NCBI GenBank assembly: GCA_036677145.1 | Contig: JAKFFF010000087.1 | Coordinates: 48,492 to 112,491, forward strand | Direction of reading: 5' to 3' | DNA length: 64,000 nt | DNA from: CADEED01 sp036677145 | GTDB lineage: Bacteria; Pseudomonadota; Gammaproteobacteria; Steroidobacterales; Steroidobacteraceae | Shown: in pieces, positions 7,371-15,465 of the stretch | Numbering within the stretch: the stretch's first letter is position 1 | How the letters are laid out: the number at the start of each line of letters is the position of its first letter | Made by a program: the position numbers and the translations under genes | The notes under the pieces: model-generated | What the model saw: only the letters and a program-made list of their open reading frames with translations | The model's database searches: none | Told to the model about the DNA's origin: nothing

Positions 7371-10094
7371 GTGAGGCGTGACGACATCCAGTTTCCAGCG
7401 AAGCATTCGGCACTGCGCGATGACGTGCACGTGCTGGGCGCGCTGGTCGGCGACGTGCTCAAGGACCAGGGTGGCGATGCGTTGTTCGACCTGGTCGAAA
7501 AGGACCGGCGCCTGTCCATCCGGCGGCGTGCCGGCGACAAGGAAGCGGCCGCCGAGCTGTCGGTACAGTTGCGCGGCCGTGCGCCGCAAGTGGCCCGGGA
7601 TCTCGCGCGCGCGTTCTCGATGTGGTTCCGCGCGGTCAATCTCGCCGAGAAGGTGCATCGCATCCGCCGCCGTCGCGGGTACTTCCTCGAGGCCAGCGAG
7701 CGCGCGCAGCCGGGTGGTGTCGAGGCCGCGCTGATCGATCTTGCGGCGCGCGGGCATTCGCTGGCGCAGGTGCTCGACCTGCTGCGCCGGATCAGCATCG
7801 AACCGGTCTTCACCGCGCATCCGACCGAAAGCGCGCGCCGCACCATGCTGCGCAAGAACCAGCGCATCGCCGAACTACTGCTCGATCGTCTCGACCCGAC
7901 GCTGACGCCGCAGGAGCTGCGGCACAACTGGAGCCGGGTGCGCACCGAAGTCACCACGGCCTGGCAGACCGAAGATCATCCGCGCGAACGGCTCACGGTC
8001 GCGGACGAGCGCGAACACGTGGTGTTCTACCTCGCCGAGATCCTGTACCGCATCGTGCCGGCGTTCTACGACGAACTCGCCGAAGCCATCGGAAAGGTTT
8101 TCGGCGTCGCGCCCGAATCGCTCGAGTTGCCGAACATCATCCGCTTCGGCACGTGGGTCGGCGGTGACATGGACGGCAATCCCGACGTGCACGCGAAGAC
8201 CATTCGCGAAACGCTCGCCCGCCAGCAGCAGGTCATCGTCAACGCGTATTTCAACGACTGCCAGCAACTCGCACAGCTGCTCTCGCAGAGCGCGAGCCGC
8301 AGTGCCGTGACGCCCGAGCTCACGCAGCGCATCGAGCTGTACGCGACACTGATCCCCGGCGCGCTCGGCATAACGCCGATGCGTCACGACCGCATGCCGT
8401 ACCGGGTGTTTCTCGGACAGGTCGGCGAGCGGTTGCGGCTTACCTACGATCAGCGGCCGAACAGCTATGAAGGTCCGCAGCAGTTCCTGCGCGATCTCAA
8501 GTTGATCACGACGTCGTTGCGCGCGAATCGCGGCTTTCATGCCGGGTGGAGCAGCGTGCAGCGGCTGATCCGGCGCGTCGAAACCTTCGGGTTTCATCTT
8601 GCATCGCTCGATCTGCGTCAGCAGGCGGAGATCCATCACCGCGTGATCGGGCAAGGGCTCGACGATGCGAACTGGCTGTCACGCACCGCCGCCGAACGAC
8701 ATGACCTGCTGGTGCAGGCCATCGAGCGCGATGCCGGCGTGAAAATGGAACTCGACGCGCTCGGCCGCCGCACGCTCGGTGTGTTCGAAGCGATCCTGCA
8801 GGCGCGGCATCGATACGGAAAGGATGCGATCGGTTACTACGTCGTCAGCGGCACGAGCGGCGCGGACGATGTGCTCGCGCCATTGCTGCTGGCGCGCTGG
8901 GCGGAGGCTTACGACCGGAAAAGCGGCGAGGTCGCGGTCGACATCGCGCCGCTGTTCGAATCCTGGGAGTCGCTCGAGCGTTGCGGGGATGTCATGCGCA
9001 CGCTGCTCGACGACCCGCTGTATCGCCGGCATCTCGATGGGCGCGGCCGCACGCAGTGCGCGCTGATCGGCTATTCCGACACCAACAAGGAAGGCGGCAT
9101 CTGCGCCTCGCGTTTCGCCGCGTACCGCGCGCAGGCCGATCTGTCCGCGGCGCTGGCCGCCGCGAATGAACGTCACGTCATCTTCCATGCCCGAGGCGGC
9201 AGCATCGCGCGCGGCGGCTCGCGCATCGATTCGCTGGTGCGCACCGCGCCCGCCGGTACGATCAATGGCGTCTTGCGCCTGACCGAGCAGGGCGAGGTCA
9301 TCAACCAGAGTTACGGCTTGCGGCCGATCGCGATGCGCACGCTCGAGCGCGCGTTCCACGCGCTCGCCAGCAGCCTGGGCGGCAATTCGCAGGGCATGGC
9401 TCCGGGCGCGGACCAGGTGAGGTTCGCCGGGCGACTGGCCACGCTCAGCCGCGAGCATTACCGGAACCTGGTGCGCGCGGACGCGGAATTCTACGCGTGG
9501 TTCCAGGCGGTGACGCCGATCGACGTGATCACGCGGATGCAGATCGGTTCGCGGCCGGCGGTACGCCCGGGGCAGGATGGTTTCGACGCACTACGCGCCG
9601 TGCCGTGGGTGTTCGCGTGGACGCAGTCGCGGCACATGTTGCCGGGCTGGTATGGCGCGGGCGCCGGCCTGCGGTCCGCGATCGACGAGTTCGGGCTAGC
9701 TACCGCGCAGGCGGCATACGCCGACTGGACATTCTTCACCACGCTGATCGACGATCTCGAGGCCTCGCTGGCGCGCGCCGACCTGGACATCGCGGCGGCC
9801 TACGAAGAACTGGCGCCCGCCGCCCACCACCGCTACGCCGCGCAGGTGCGCGAGGAATTCGGCCTGGTGCGCGAGCAGGTGTTTGCCATCAAGGGGACTA
9901 CCGCGTTGCTCGACCGCGACCCGACGTTGCAGCGCGCCATCGAACTGCGTAATCCCTACGTGGATCCGATCAATCTCCTGCAAGTCGATCTACTAAGGCG
10001 TTGGAGGGAAACCGGACGCCAGGACCGCGAGTTGTTCGAATCCTTGCTCGCGTGTATCGCGGGCATTGCCGAAGGGCTGCAGAGTACCGGATGA
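7371..10094 (+). CDS. ppc: phosphoenolpyruvate carboxylase
   Basis: Cytosolic anaplerotic enzyme: PEP + HCO3- gives oxaloacetate + Pi. At 907 residues it has the usual bacterial type-1 length (E. coli 883). Signatures seen: FTAHPTES with catalytic His150, GTWVGGDMDGNP, GYSDTNKEGG with Lys573, the active-site loop around Arg608/Arg614, and a C-terminus ending in QSTG, close to the conserved QNTG. In the active-site loop, two glycines of the E. coli sequence (HGRGGSIGRGG) are alanines (HARGGSIARGG, residues 606-616). The GTG at 7371 is the only start before the conserved SALRDDV block. The Mpo1-like gene follows 12 bases after the stop, so the two may be co-transcribed. Confidence 0.97.
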   Translation: MRRDDIQFPAKHSALRDDVHVLGALVGDVLKDQGGDALFDLVEKDRRLSIRRRAGDKEAAAELSVQLRGRAPQVARDLARAFSMWFRAVNLAEKVHRIRRRRGYFLEASERAQPGGVEAALIDLAARGHSLAQVLDLLRRISIEPVFTAHPTESARRTMLRKNQRIAELLLDRLDPTLTPQELRHNWSRVRTEVTTAWQTEDHPRERLTVADEREHVVFYLAEILYRIVPAFYDELAEAIGKVFGVAPESLELPNIIRFGTWVGGDMDGNPDVHAKTIRETLARQQQVIVNAYFNDCQQLAQLLSQSASRSAVTPELTQRIELYATLIPGALGITPMRHDRMPYRVFLGQVGERLRLTYDQRPNSYEGPQQFLRDLKLITTSLRANRGFHAGWSSVQRLIRRVETFGFHLASLDLRQQAEIHHRVIGQGLDDANWLSRTAAERHDLLVQAIERDAGVKMELDALGRRTLGVFEAILQARHRYGKDAIGYYVVSGTSGADDVLAPLLLARWAEAYDRKSGEVAVDIAPLFESWESLERCGDVMRTLLDDPLYRRHLDGRGRTQCALIGYSDTNKEGGICASRFAAYRAQADLSAALAAANERHVIFHARGGSIARGGSRIDSLVRTAPAGTINGVLRLTEQGEVINQSYGLRPIAMRTLERAFHALASSLGGNSQGMAPGADQVRFAGRLATLSREHYRNLVRADAEFYAWFQAVTPIDVITRMQIGSRPAVRPGQDGFDALRAVPWVFAWTQSRHMLPGWYGAGAGLRSAIDEFGLATAQAAYADWTFFTTLIDDLEASLARADLDIAAAYEELAPAAHHRYAAQVREEFGLVREQVFAIKGTTALLDRDPTLQRAIELRNPYVDPINLLQVDLLRRWRETGRQDRELFESLLACIAGIAEGLQSTG

Positions 10095-10106
10095 TGACGG
10101 CCACTT

Positions 10107-10448
10107 ATGGACACCGGCGCCAGCCCGAAGGATTCGGGTTTCCGCAATTTCGCGGAGTTCTATCCTTACTACCTGAACGAGCATCGTCATCCGACCTCGC
10201 GGGTGCTGCATTTCATCGGCACCTGGGGAGCGGTTTCATGCCTGTTGGCGTTGATGGTGACGGGCGAACTGGCGTGGCTGCTAGCGGCGCTGGTGTCGGG
10301 TTATGCGTTTGCGTGGATCGGGCACTTCCGTTTCGAGCGCAACAAGCCGGCCACATTTCGTCATCCGTTCTACAGTCTCGCGGGCGATTTCCGGATGTGG
10401 TGGCAGCTGAACCTGGGGAAACTCAAGTTCCGTGAGCAACTCCCCTAA
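10107..10448 (+). CDS. Mpo1-like (DUF962) membrane protein
   Basis: A 113-residue protein of the DUF962/Mpo1-like family. It shows the family start FRNFAEFYPYYLNEHRHPTSRVLHFIGT, given here in parts: FAEFYPYYL, then HRHPTSR, then LHFIGT. Two membrane helices follow, then GHFRFERNKPATFRHPFYSL and an FRMWWQL segment. In yeast Mpo1 is an Fe(II) dioxygenase acting in alpha-oxidation of 2-hydroxy fatty acids, with histidines binding iron. Conserved histidines are present here, but the bacterial function is unproven. The 3' end overlaps the ABC transporter gene by 17 bases. Confidence 0.85.
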   Translation: MDTGASPKDSGFRNFAEFYPYYLNEHRHPTSRVLHFIGTWGAVSCLLALMVTGELAWLLAALVSGYAFAWIGHFRFERNKPATFRHPFYSLAGDFRMWWQLNLGKLKFREQLP

Positions 10449-12219
10449 TTCTTCCGAACGACCAAAGTCCCGGTCCCTCAAACCCCTTCGCGCGCTGTTG
10501 CCCTTTCTCGCCCCGTATCGCGGGCGCATGGCAATCGCGCTCGTGGCGCTGCTGATCGCGGCCGGCGCGATGCTCGGGTTGCCGATGGCGTTGCGCAATG
10601 TCATAGACCAGGGATTCACCGCGGCCAACGCGGCGGCCGTCGACAAGTATTTCCTGTTGCTGCTGGCCGCGGCCTTCGTGTTCGCGGCGTTCGCTTCCCT
10701 GCGTTTCTATCTGGTGGGCTGGATCGGTGAGCGCGTCGTTGCCGACATCCGCAGCGCGGTTTACCGACGAGTGATCCGCATGGATCCGGCGTTCTTCGAG
10801 GTGACCAAGACCGGCGAAGTCCTCTCGCGGCTCACCACGGACACGACGCTTATCCAGTCGCTGTCCGGTGCGGGGCTGTCGATCCTGCTGCGTTCCGCGG
10901 TCAGTTTCATCGGATCCCTGGTGTTACTGCTGTTCACCAGCCTGAAACTGGCTTTGATCATCTTCGCTTTGATTCCCACCGTGCTCGTGCCAATGCTGTT
11001 TTTCGGGCGGCGTGTGCGCAAGCTGTCGCGCGAGTCGCAGGACCGCGTGGCCGACACTTCGGGGCTCGCGGGCGAGACCCTCAACGCCATTCAGACCGTG
11101 CAGGCGTACACCCTCGAGGAATTGCTCGGAGCGCGCTACGACGGCGCGGTGCGCGACAGCTTCGACACCGCCATCCATCGCATGCGCGTGCGCGCCTGGA
11201 TGATCGCGGCGGCGATCATCTGCATGTTCTCCGCCGTCACGCTGGTGTTGTGGCTGGGCGCGCGTTCGGTGTTGGACGGCACGATGACAGGTGGAGAGCT
11301 CGCGCAATTCCTGAGCTACGCCATATTCATGGCGACGGCCATCGCCGCGCTGTCGGAGATGTGGGGCGAAATCCAGCGTGCCGCCGGCGCGATGGAGCGC
11401 ACGGTCGAACTACTCGAATCGCGCCCCTCGATCGATACGCCGGCGAACCCCGTGCCGCTCGCCGCGCCGCGCGGCGCGATCCGTTTCGAACACCTGAGGT
11501 TCAACTATCCATCACGTCCGCAAACCCGCGCGCTCGACGGCATCGATCTTGAGATTGCCCCCGGTGAAAACGTGGCGTTCGTCGGTCCGTCGGGGGCCGG
11601 AAAAACCACCATATTCCAGCTGCTGCTGCGCTTCTATGATCCGGCGTCCGGCCGCATCCTGGTCGATGGCGTGGACATCGCGCGTGCCGAACCGAGCGAG
11701 GTGCGGGCGCGTATCGGTCTCGTGCCGCAGGAGACCATGATCTTCGGCGCGAGCGCGCGCGAGAACATCCGTTACGGCCGTCCAGGCGCGAGTGATGCCG
11801 AGATCGAGGCGGCCGCGAAGGCGGCGGCCGCCGACGAGTTCATCGCCAAACTACCCGACGGGTACGACACCTTCCTCGGAGAAAAAGGCGCCCGGCTGTC
11901 CGGCGGCCAGAAGCAGCGCATCGCGATCGCCCGCGCCATTCTAAAGAACCCGCCCATCCTGTTGCTGGACGAGGCGACCAGCTCGCTCGATTCCGAGAGC
12001 GAAAGACTCGTGCAGGACGCGCTCGAAAAGCTCATGCGCAACCGCACGACGCTGGTGATCGCGCACCGCCTGGCGACCGCGATCAATTCGGACCGCATCG
12101 TCGTGATCGACCGCGGATGTATCGTTGGCATCGGCCGGCACGCGGAGCTGCTGCGCGACAATGCGTTGTACGCGCGGCTCGCGGCGCTGCAATTCGGCGA
12201 ACCGGCCGAGCCGGCCTGA
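10432..12219 (+). CDS. MsbA-like ABC exporter, fused permease and ATPase
   Basis: A 595-residue half-transporter. An N-terminal six-helix ABC-membrane domain covers residues about 25-320. The C-terminal ATPase has Walker A GPSGAGKTT (385-393), a Q-loop in VPQETMIFG, signature LSGGQ (489-493), Walker B ILLLDEATSSLD and an H-loop in IAHRLAT. It is in the MsbA/lipid exporter group; NdvA (beta-glucan exporter) and multidrug exporters share this architecture. The LpxH-like gene downstream makes lipid A or another envelope lipid a reasonable substrate, but this is inference. The GTG start overlaps the previous gene, suggesting translational coupling. Confidence 0.9.
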   Translation: MSNSPNSSERPKSRSLKPLRALLPFLAPYRGRMAIALVALLIAAGAMLGLPMALRNVIDQGFTAANAAAVDKYFLLLLAAAFVFAAFASLRFYLVGWIGERVVADIRSAVYRRVIRMDPAFFEVTKTGEVLSRLTTDTTLIQSLSGAGLSILLRSAVSFIGSLVLLLFTSLKLALIIFALIPTVLVPMLFFGRRVRKLSRESQDRVADTSGLAGETLNAIQTVQAYTLEELLGARYDGAVRDSFDTAIHRMRVRAWMIAAAIICMFSAVTLVLWLGARSVLDGTMTGGELAQFLSYAIFMATAIAALSEMWGEIQRAAGAMERTVELLESRPSIDTPANPVPLAAPRGAIRFEHLRFNYPSRPQTRALDGIDLEIAPGENVAFVGPSGAGKTTIFQLLLRFYDPASGRILVDGVDIARAEPSEVRARIGLVPQETMIFGASARENIRYGRPGASDAEIEAAAKAAAADEFIAKLPDGYDTFLGEKGARLSGGQKQRIAIARAILKNPPILLLDEATSSLDSESERLVQDALEKLMRNRTTLVIAHRLATAINSDRIVVIDRGCIVGIGRHAELLRDNALYARLAALQFGEPAEPA

Positions 12220-12319
12220 CATGAAGCTCCTGGGCAAGAGTTTCCCGTAAGTCCCGGAGTCATAAAGGTGAAACGAGGGTGCGGCATGCTTACAGCAAGC
12301 CCTCAACCCCGGGACGCAT

Positions 12320-13120
12320 ATGCGCGATGCTGGCGACAGGAAAACGATTCGGCTGCGGACGGTTTTCGTTTCCGACGTGCACCTGGGCTCCCGCGGCTGC
12401 CGCGCGGACCTGCTGCTCGACTTCCTGAAAACCGTCGAAGTCGACAACCTCTATCTAGTCGGCGACATCATCGACCTCTGGGCGCTGCGCAAGAGTTTCT
12501 ATTGGCCGCAGGAACACAACAACGTGCTGCGCACCGTGCTCGGGAAGGCGAAAGGCGGCACCCGCGTCATCTACGTTCCCGGCAACCACGACGATGAGCT
12601 GCGCGAGTTCTGCGGCTCGGTGTTCGGCAACCTCGAGATCCACCGCGAATACGTGCACGAAACCAGCGACGGCAAACGCCTGCTGGTGATGCATGGTGAC
12701 GAATTCGACACCGTCGTGAAGTGCAGCCCGTGGCTCGCGCGCCTCGGCGCGAGCGCCTATGATTTTTCGCTGCGGCTCAATCGTTATCTGAACGCGGTGC
12801 GCGGGGCCTTCGGTTATCCCTACTGGTCGTTCGCCGGCTATCTGAAACATCGCGTAAAAAATGCCGTGCAGTACATATCGAGTTTCGAGCGCGCGGTCGC
12901 CCATGCGGGGCGCCGGCGCGGAGTCGATGGCGTGGTGTGTGGACACATACACCGTCCGGAGATCAGTGATATCGATGGTGTCATGTACTGCAATGATGGA
13001 GACTGGGTCGAGAGTTGTTCGGCGCTCGTCGAAGACATGAACGGCAGGCTCGCGATCTGGTCCTGGCCGGAAATGCGCGCCGCGACGCAATCGCCGGAAC
13101 TGGTGGCCGCCGCGGCCTGA
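12320..13120 (+). CDS. LpxH-like UDP-2,3-diacylglucosamine diphosphatase family phosphoesterase
   Basis: A 266-residue calcineurin-like metallophosphoesterase. The metal-binding motifs are complete: SDVHLG (Asp19, His21), GDIIDLW (Asp49, Asp52), GNHDD (Asn89, His90), MHGDEFD (His125) and GHIHRPE (His209, His211). Its nearest recognisable family is UDP-2,3-diacylglucosamine diphosphatase of lipid A synthesis (LpxH hydrolyses the pyrophosphate to lipid X and UMP). This sub-family differs from E. coli LpxH, so the exact substrate is uncertain and no symbol is assigned. It lies 100 bases after the MsbA-like exporter, on the same strand. Confidence 0.8.
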   Translation: MRDAGDRKTIRLRTVFVSDVHLGSRGCRADLLLDFLKTVEVDNLYLVGDIIDLWALRKSFYWPQEHNNVLRTVLGKAKGGTRVIYVPGNHDDELREFCGSVFGNLEIHREYVHETSDGKRLLVMHGDEFDTVVKCSPWLARLGASAYDFSLRLNRYLNAVRGAFGYPYWSFAGYLKHRVKNAVQYISSFERAVAHAGRRRGVDGVVCGHIHRPEISDIDGVMYCNDGDWVESCSALVEDMNGRLAIWSWPEMRAATQSPELVAAAA

Positions 13121-13139
13121 AGAACCGTGTCTGATCGAT

Positions 13140-13160
13140 GCGCGCCAGGGAGCGGCGCGC
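13140..13160. terminator. GC-rich hairpin after the LpxH-like gene
   Basis: Perfect 7-bp arms (13140-13146 GCGCGCC, 13154-13160 GGCGCGC) with a 7-base loop, 20 bases after the stop codon. There is no T-run after it, so intrinsic termination is doubtful. Confidence 0.35.
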
Positions 13161-13189
13161 GACGCAGGCCAATTACCGAGTTTCCCTGC

Positions 13190-13219
13190 GTCACAGGCCT
13201 GCAACGCCTGTGAAATAAT
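13190..13219 (+). promoter_or_regulatory. putative phzF promoter with operator-like dyad in the spacer
   Basis: GTCACA (13190-13195, four of six to TTGACA), an 18-base spacer and AATAAT (13214-13219, five of six to TATAAT) fit a sigma-70 promoter that would start transcription at or near the ATG at 13226. A perfect dyad, CACAGGC-N7-GCCTGTG (13192-13212), occupies the spacer, where a repressor would block RNA polymerase. Overlapping arms also exist at 13161-13168/13185-13192 and 13164-13170/13196-13202. Confidence 0.4.
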
Positions 13220-13225
13220 CGGCCC

Positions 13226-14068
13226 ATGCAGCTCAAGTTCCGTTTATTGAATGTGTTCACCGCCGGCGACGCGCCGCTGTCCGGCAATCCATTGTGTGTG
13301 ATCGAAGATGCCAGCGGGCTCGACGCCGCGCAGATGCAGGCGCTGGCGCGCCAGTTCAACCTGTCGGAAACCACGTTCATCCTGCCGTCGAAGCGCGCGG
13401 CGGCGCTGGTGCGCATCTATACGCCGACCTATGAAATGCCGTTCGCGGGCCACCCCACGCTCGGCACGGCGCACGTCTGCCGCGCTCTCGGCCTCGGTGG
13501 CAATCAGCTCGGACTGGAAATGCGCGCGGGCATCATTCCCGTGACCTCGAACGGCGATCATTGGACCTTGCGCGCCATGGCCGCGAGCTCGCGCCTGGTG
13601 GACATGCAGCCCGGCGAGGTCGCGCGTTTGTTAGGCCTGGAGCCCGGTGACATCGGCTTCCAGCCGCTGTGGGTCAAGGCCGGGCGCGAACAACTCGTCA
13701 TCCCCCTCACCAGCGAAGCCGCCGTGCGCCGGATCAGGCCGCGCCCCGAAACCTTCGAGCGGCTCAAGAGCGTGGACGGACAGGGCCAGGCCTATGTCTT
13801 CGCCTCGATCGGCGGCAAGAAGATACTGAGCCGATTCTTCTTCCCGGATGGCGCGGCGATTCTCGAGGACCCGGCCACCGGCTCGGCCTGCGCGAATCTC
13901 GGCGCGTGGTTCGTCGCGATGGGCCGTCGCCCGCCGCTCAGTTTCGAGGTGAGCCAGGGCGAATTCGTCGGGCGACCCTCGACACTGCATCTAGAGGTGA
14001 ACACGGACAACGAAGTATTCGTCGGCGGAAAGGTAGTGGAGATAGGATCGGGTATCTTGAACCTTTAG
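13226..14068 (+). CDS. PhzF-family isomerase/epimerase
   Basis: A 280-residue protein with the PhzF (diaminopimelate-epimerase-like) fold. Seen: FTAGDAPLSGNPLCV near the N-terminus; LSETTF with Glu48, the catalytic acid/base of PhzF; FAGHPTLGTAH; and EDPATGSACANLGAW in the second half. Members include PhzF of phenazine synthesis, but most bacterial homologues (YddE-like) have unknown substrates and no phenazine genes are nearby, so the pathway is not assigned. It lies 9 bases before the PLP enzyme gene. No Shine-Dalgarno is seen; a leaderless start is possible. Confidence 0.85.
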   Translation: MQLKFRLLNVFTAGDAPLSGNPLCVIEDASGLDAAQMQALARQFNLSETTFILPSKRAAALVRIYTPTYEMPFAGHPTLGTAHVCRALGLGGNQLGLEMRAGIIPVTSNGDHWTLRAMAASSRLVDMQPGEVARLLGLEPGDIGFQPLWVKAGREQLVIPLTSEAAVRRIRPRPETFERLKSVDGQGQAYVFASIGGKKILSRFFFPDGAAILEDPATGSACANLGAWFVAMGRRPPLSFEVSQGEFVGRPSTLHLEVNTDNEVFVGGKVVEIGSGILNL

Positions 14069-14077
14069 GAGCTCTCC

Positions 14078-15379
14078 ATGGGCGTCGACAGTTACCACAA
14101 GCGCAAGCTTGGGAACCGGGTGTTGCAGCCCGAAACGCAGATGATGGGTTATGGATTCGACCCGGCCCTGTCCGAAGGCGCGCTCAAGCCGCCCATCTTC
14201 CTCACTTCGACGTTCGTCTTCCGCAGCGCCCAGGACGGCAAGGACTTCTTCGACTACACCTCCGGCAGGCGCCAGCCGCCGCCGGGCCAGGCCGCGGGCC
14301 TGGTGTATTCGCGCTTCAACAATCCGAATCTCGAAGTGCTCGAGGACCGGCTCTCGTTGTGGGAAGGCGGCGAATCCGCCGCGGTTTTCTCCAGCGGCAT
14401 GTCGGCGATCTCGACGACGCTGTGGGCGTACCTCAAGCCCAATGACTATCTACTTATGAGCCAGCCGCTGTACGGCGGCACCGAAACCCTCATCGATCGC
14501 ACCATGCCGGCGTTCGGCATCGGCGCGATCGCCGTGCCGGACGCGATCAACCGCGAGGCGGTCATGGCGGGCGCGAAATCCGCGCTCGAAAAAGCGCGGG
14601 CGAAGGGCGGCAAGGTCGGATTGCTGGTGACCGAGACGCCGGCGAATCCGACCAACGGCCTGGTCGATCTCGCGCTGTGGCGCGAGGCGTCGGAGTGGAT
14701 AGGCGCGCAGCAGGGTGGAGTGCGCCCGCCGGTCGCAGTCGACAACACCTTCCTCGGCCCCGTGTTCCAGAAGCCGCTCGAACACGGCGCGGACATCGTG
14801 ATCTATTCGCTGACCAAGTACGTCGGCGGACATTCCGATCTCGTGGCGGGCGGCGTCGTGGGTTCGAAGGCCATGCTCGCGCCGGTGCGCAGCCTGCGCA
14901 GTAGTTTGGGAACGCAGCTCGATCCGAACACCTCGTGGATGATCATGCGTTCGATGGAGACCCTGGCGCTGCGCATGCGGGCATCCGCCGACAACGCGGC
15001 GCGCGTCGCCGGTTATCTGGCGCAGCATCCCAAGGTCGCGAGTGTGAATTTCCTCGGGCACCTCAAGGGCAACGACCCGCGCATCGCGGTGTTCGAGCGG
15101 CAGTGCCTGAGCGCCGGCTCCACGTTTTCGTTCTCGATCCGCGGCGGCGAAGCCGAGGCGTTCCGCATGCTCGACGCGTTGCAGGTCATGAAACTCGCCG
15201 TGAGCCTGGGAGGCACGGAGACGTTGATCTCGCACCCGGCCTCGACCACGCATTCGGGCGTGCCGAAGGAAACACGCGATCGCCTGGGTATCACGGACGC
15301 GATGATCCGCATCTCGGTCGGCATCGAAAATGCGGACGACCTCATAGCCGACCTGGAGCAGGCCCTGACGAAGATCTGA
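14078..15379 (+). CDS. cystathionine gamma-synthase/methionine gamma-lyase family PLP enzyme
   Basis: A 433-residue Cys/Met-metabolism PLP-dependent enzyme. It has SLTKYVGGHSDLVAGG with the Schiff-base Lys247, VDNTFLGPVFQKPLEHGADIV (VDNTF, then QKPLEHGAD) upstream of it, and SLGGTETLISHPASTTHSG near the end, which binds the substrate carboxylate. It is longer than E. coli MetB (386) because of an N-terminal extension and an insert around GRRQPPPGQ. This matches a proteobacterial sub-family usually annotated only as cystathionine gamma-synthase family. Reactions from gamma-synthesis to gamma-elimination are possible. AGGAG lies 7 bases before the ATG. The phzF pairing may indicate amino-acid catabolism. 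Confidence 0.88.
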   Translation: MGVDSYHKRKLGNRVLQPETQMMGYGFDPALSEGALKPPIFLTSTFVFRSAQDGKDFFDYTSGRRQPPPGQAAGLVYSRFNNPNLEVLEDRLSLWEGGESAAVFSSGMSAISTTLWAYLKPNDYLLMSQPLYGGTETLIDRTMPAFGIGAIAVPDAINREAVMAGAKSALEKARAKGGKVGLLVTETPANPTNGLVDLALWREASEWIGAQQGGVRPPVAVDNTFLGPVFQKPLEHGADIVIYSLTKYVGGHSDLVAGGVVGSKAMLAPVRSLRSSLGTQLDPNTSWMIMRSMETLALRMRASADNAARVAGYLAQHPKVASVNFLGHLKGNDPRIAVFERQCLSAGSTFSFSIRGGEAEAFRMLDALQVMKLAVSLGGTETLISHPASTTHSGVPKETRDRLGITDAMIRISVGIENADDLIADLEQALTKI

Positions 15380-15465
15380 GCGTCCCCGGGGCGCCACCAG
15401 AACACGCAAGCATTGCAACCAATCCAGGGTTGGCTCCGTCACAAATGGCACATTCGGGGAGCGCC

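Noticed and set aside
10432..13120. Calling the ABC exporter msbA and the phosphoesterase lpxH
   Set aside because: Family-level matches are good but substrate identity (lipid A versus glucan or drugs) cannot be decided from sequence alone.
14935..15465. Upstream open extension of the DUF5916 gene over the PLP-enzyme gene
   Set aside because: Out-of-frame overlap with a well-supported gene; the signal peptide begins at 15466.
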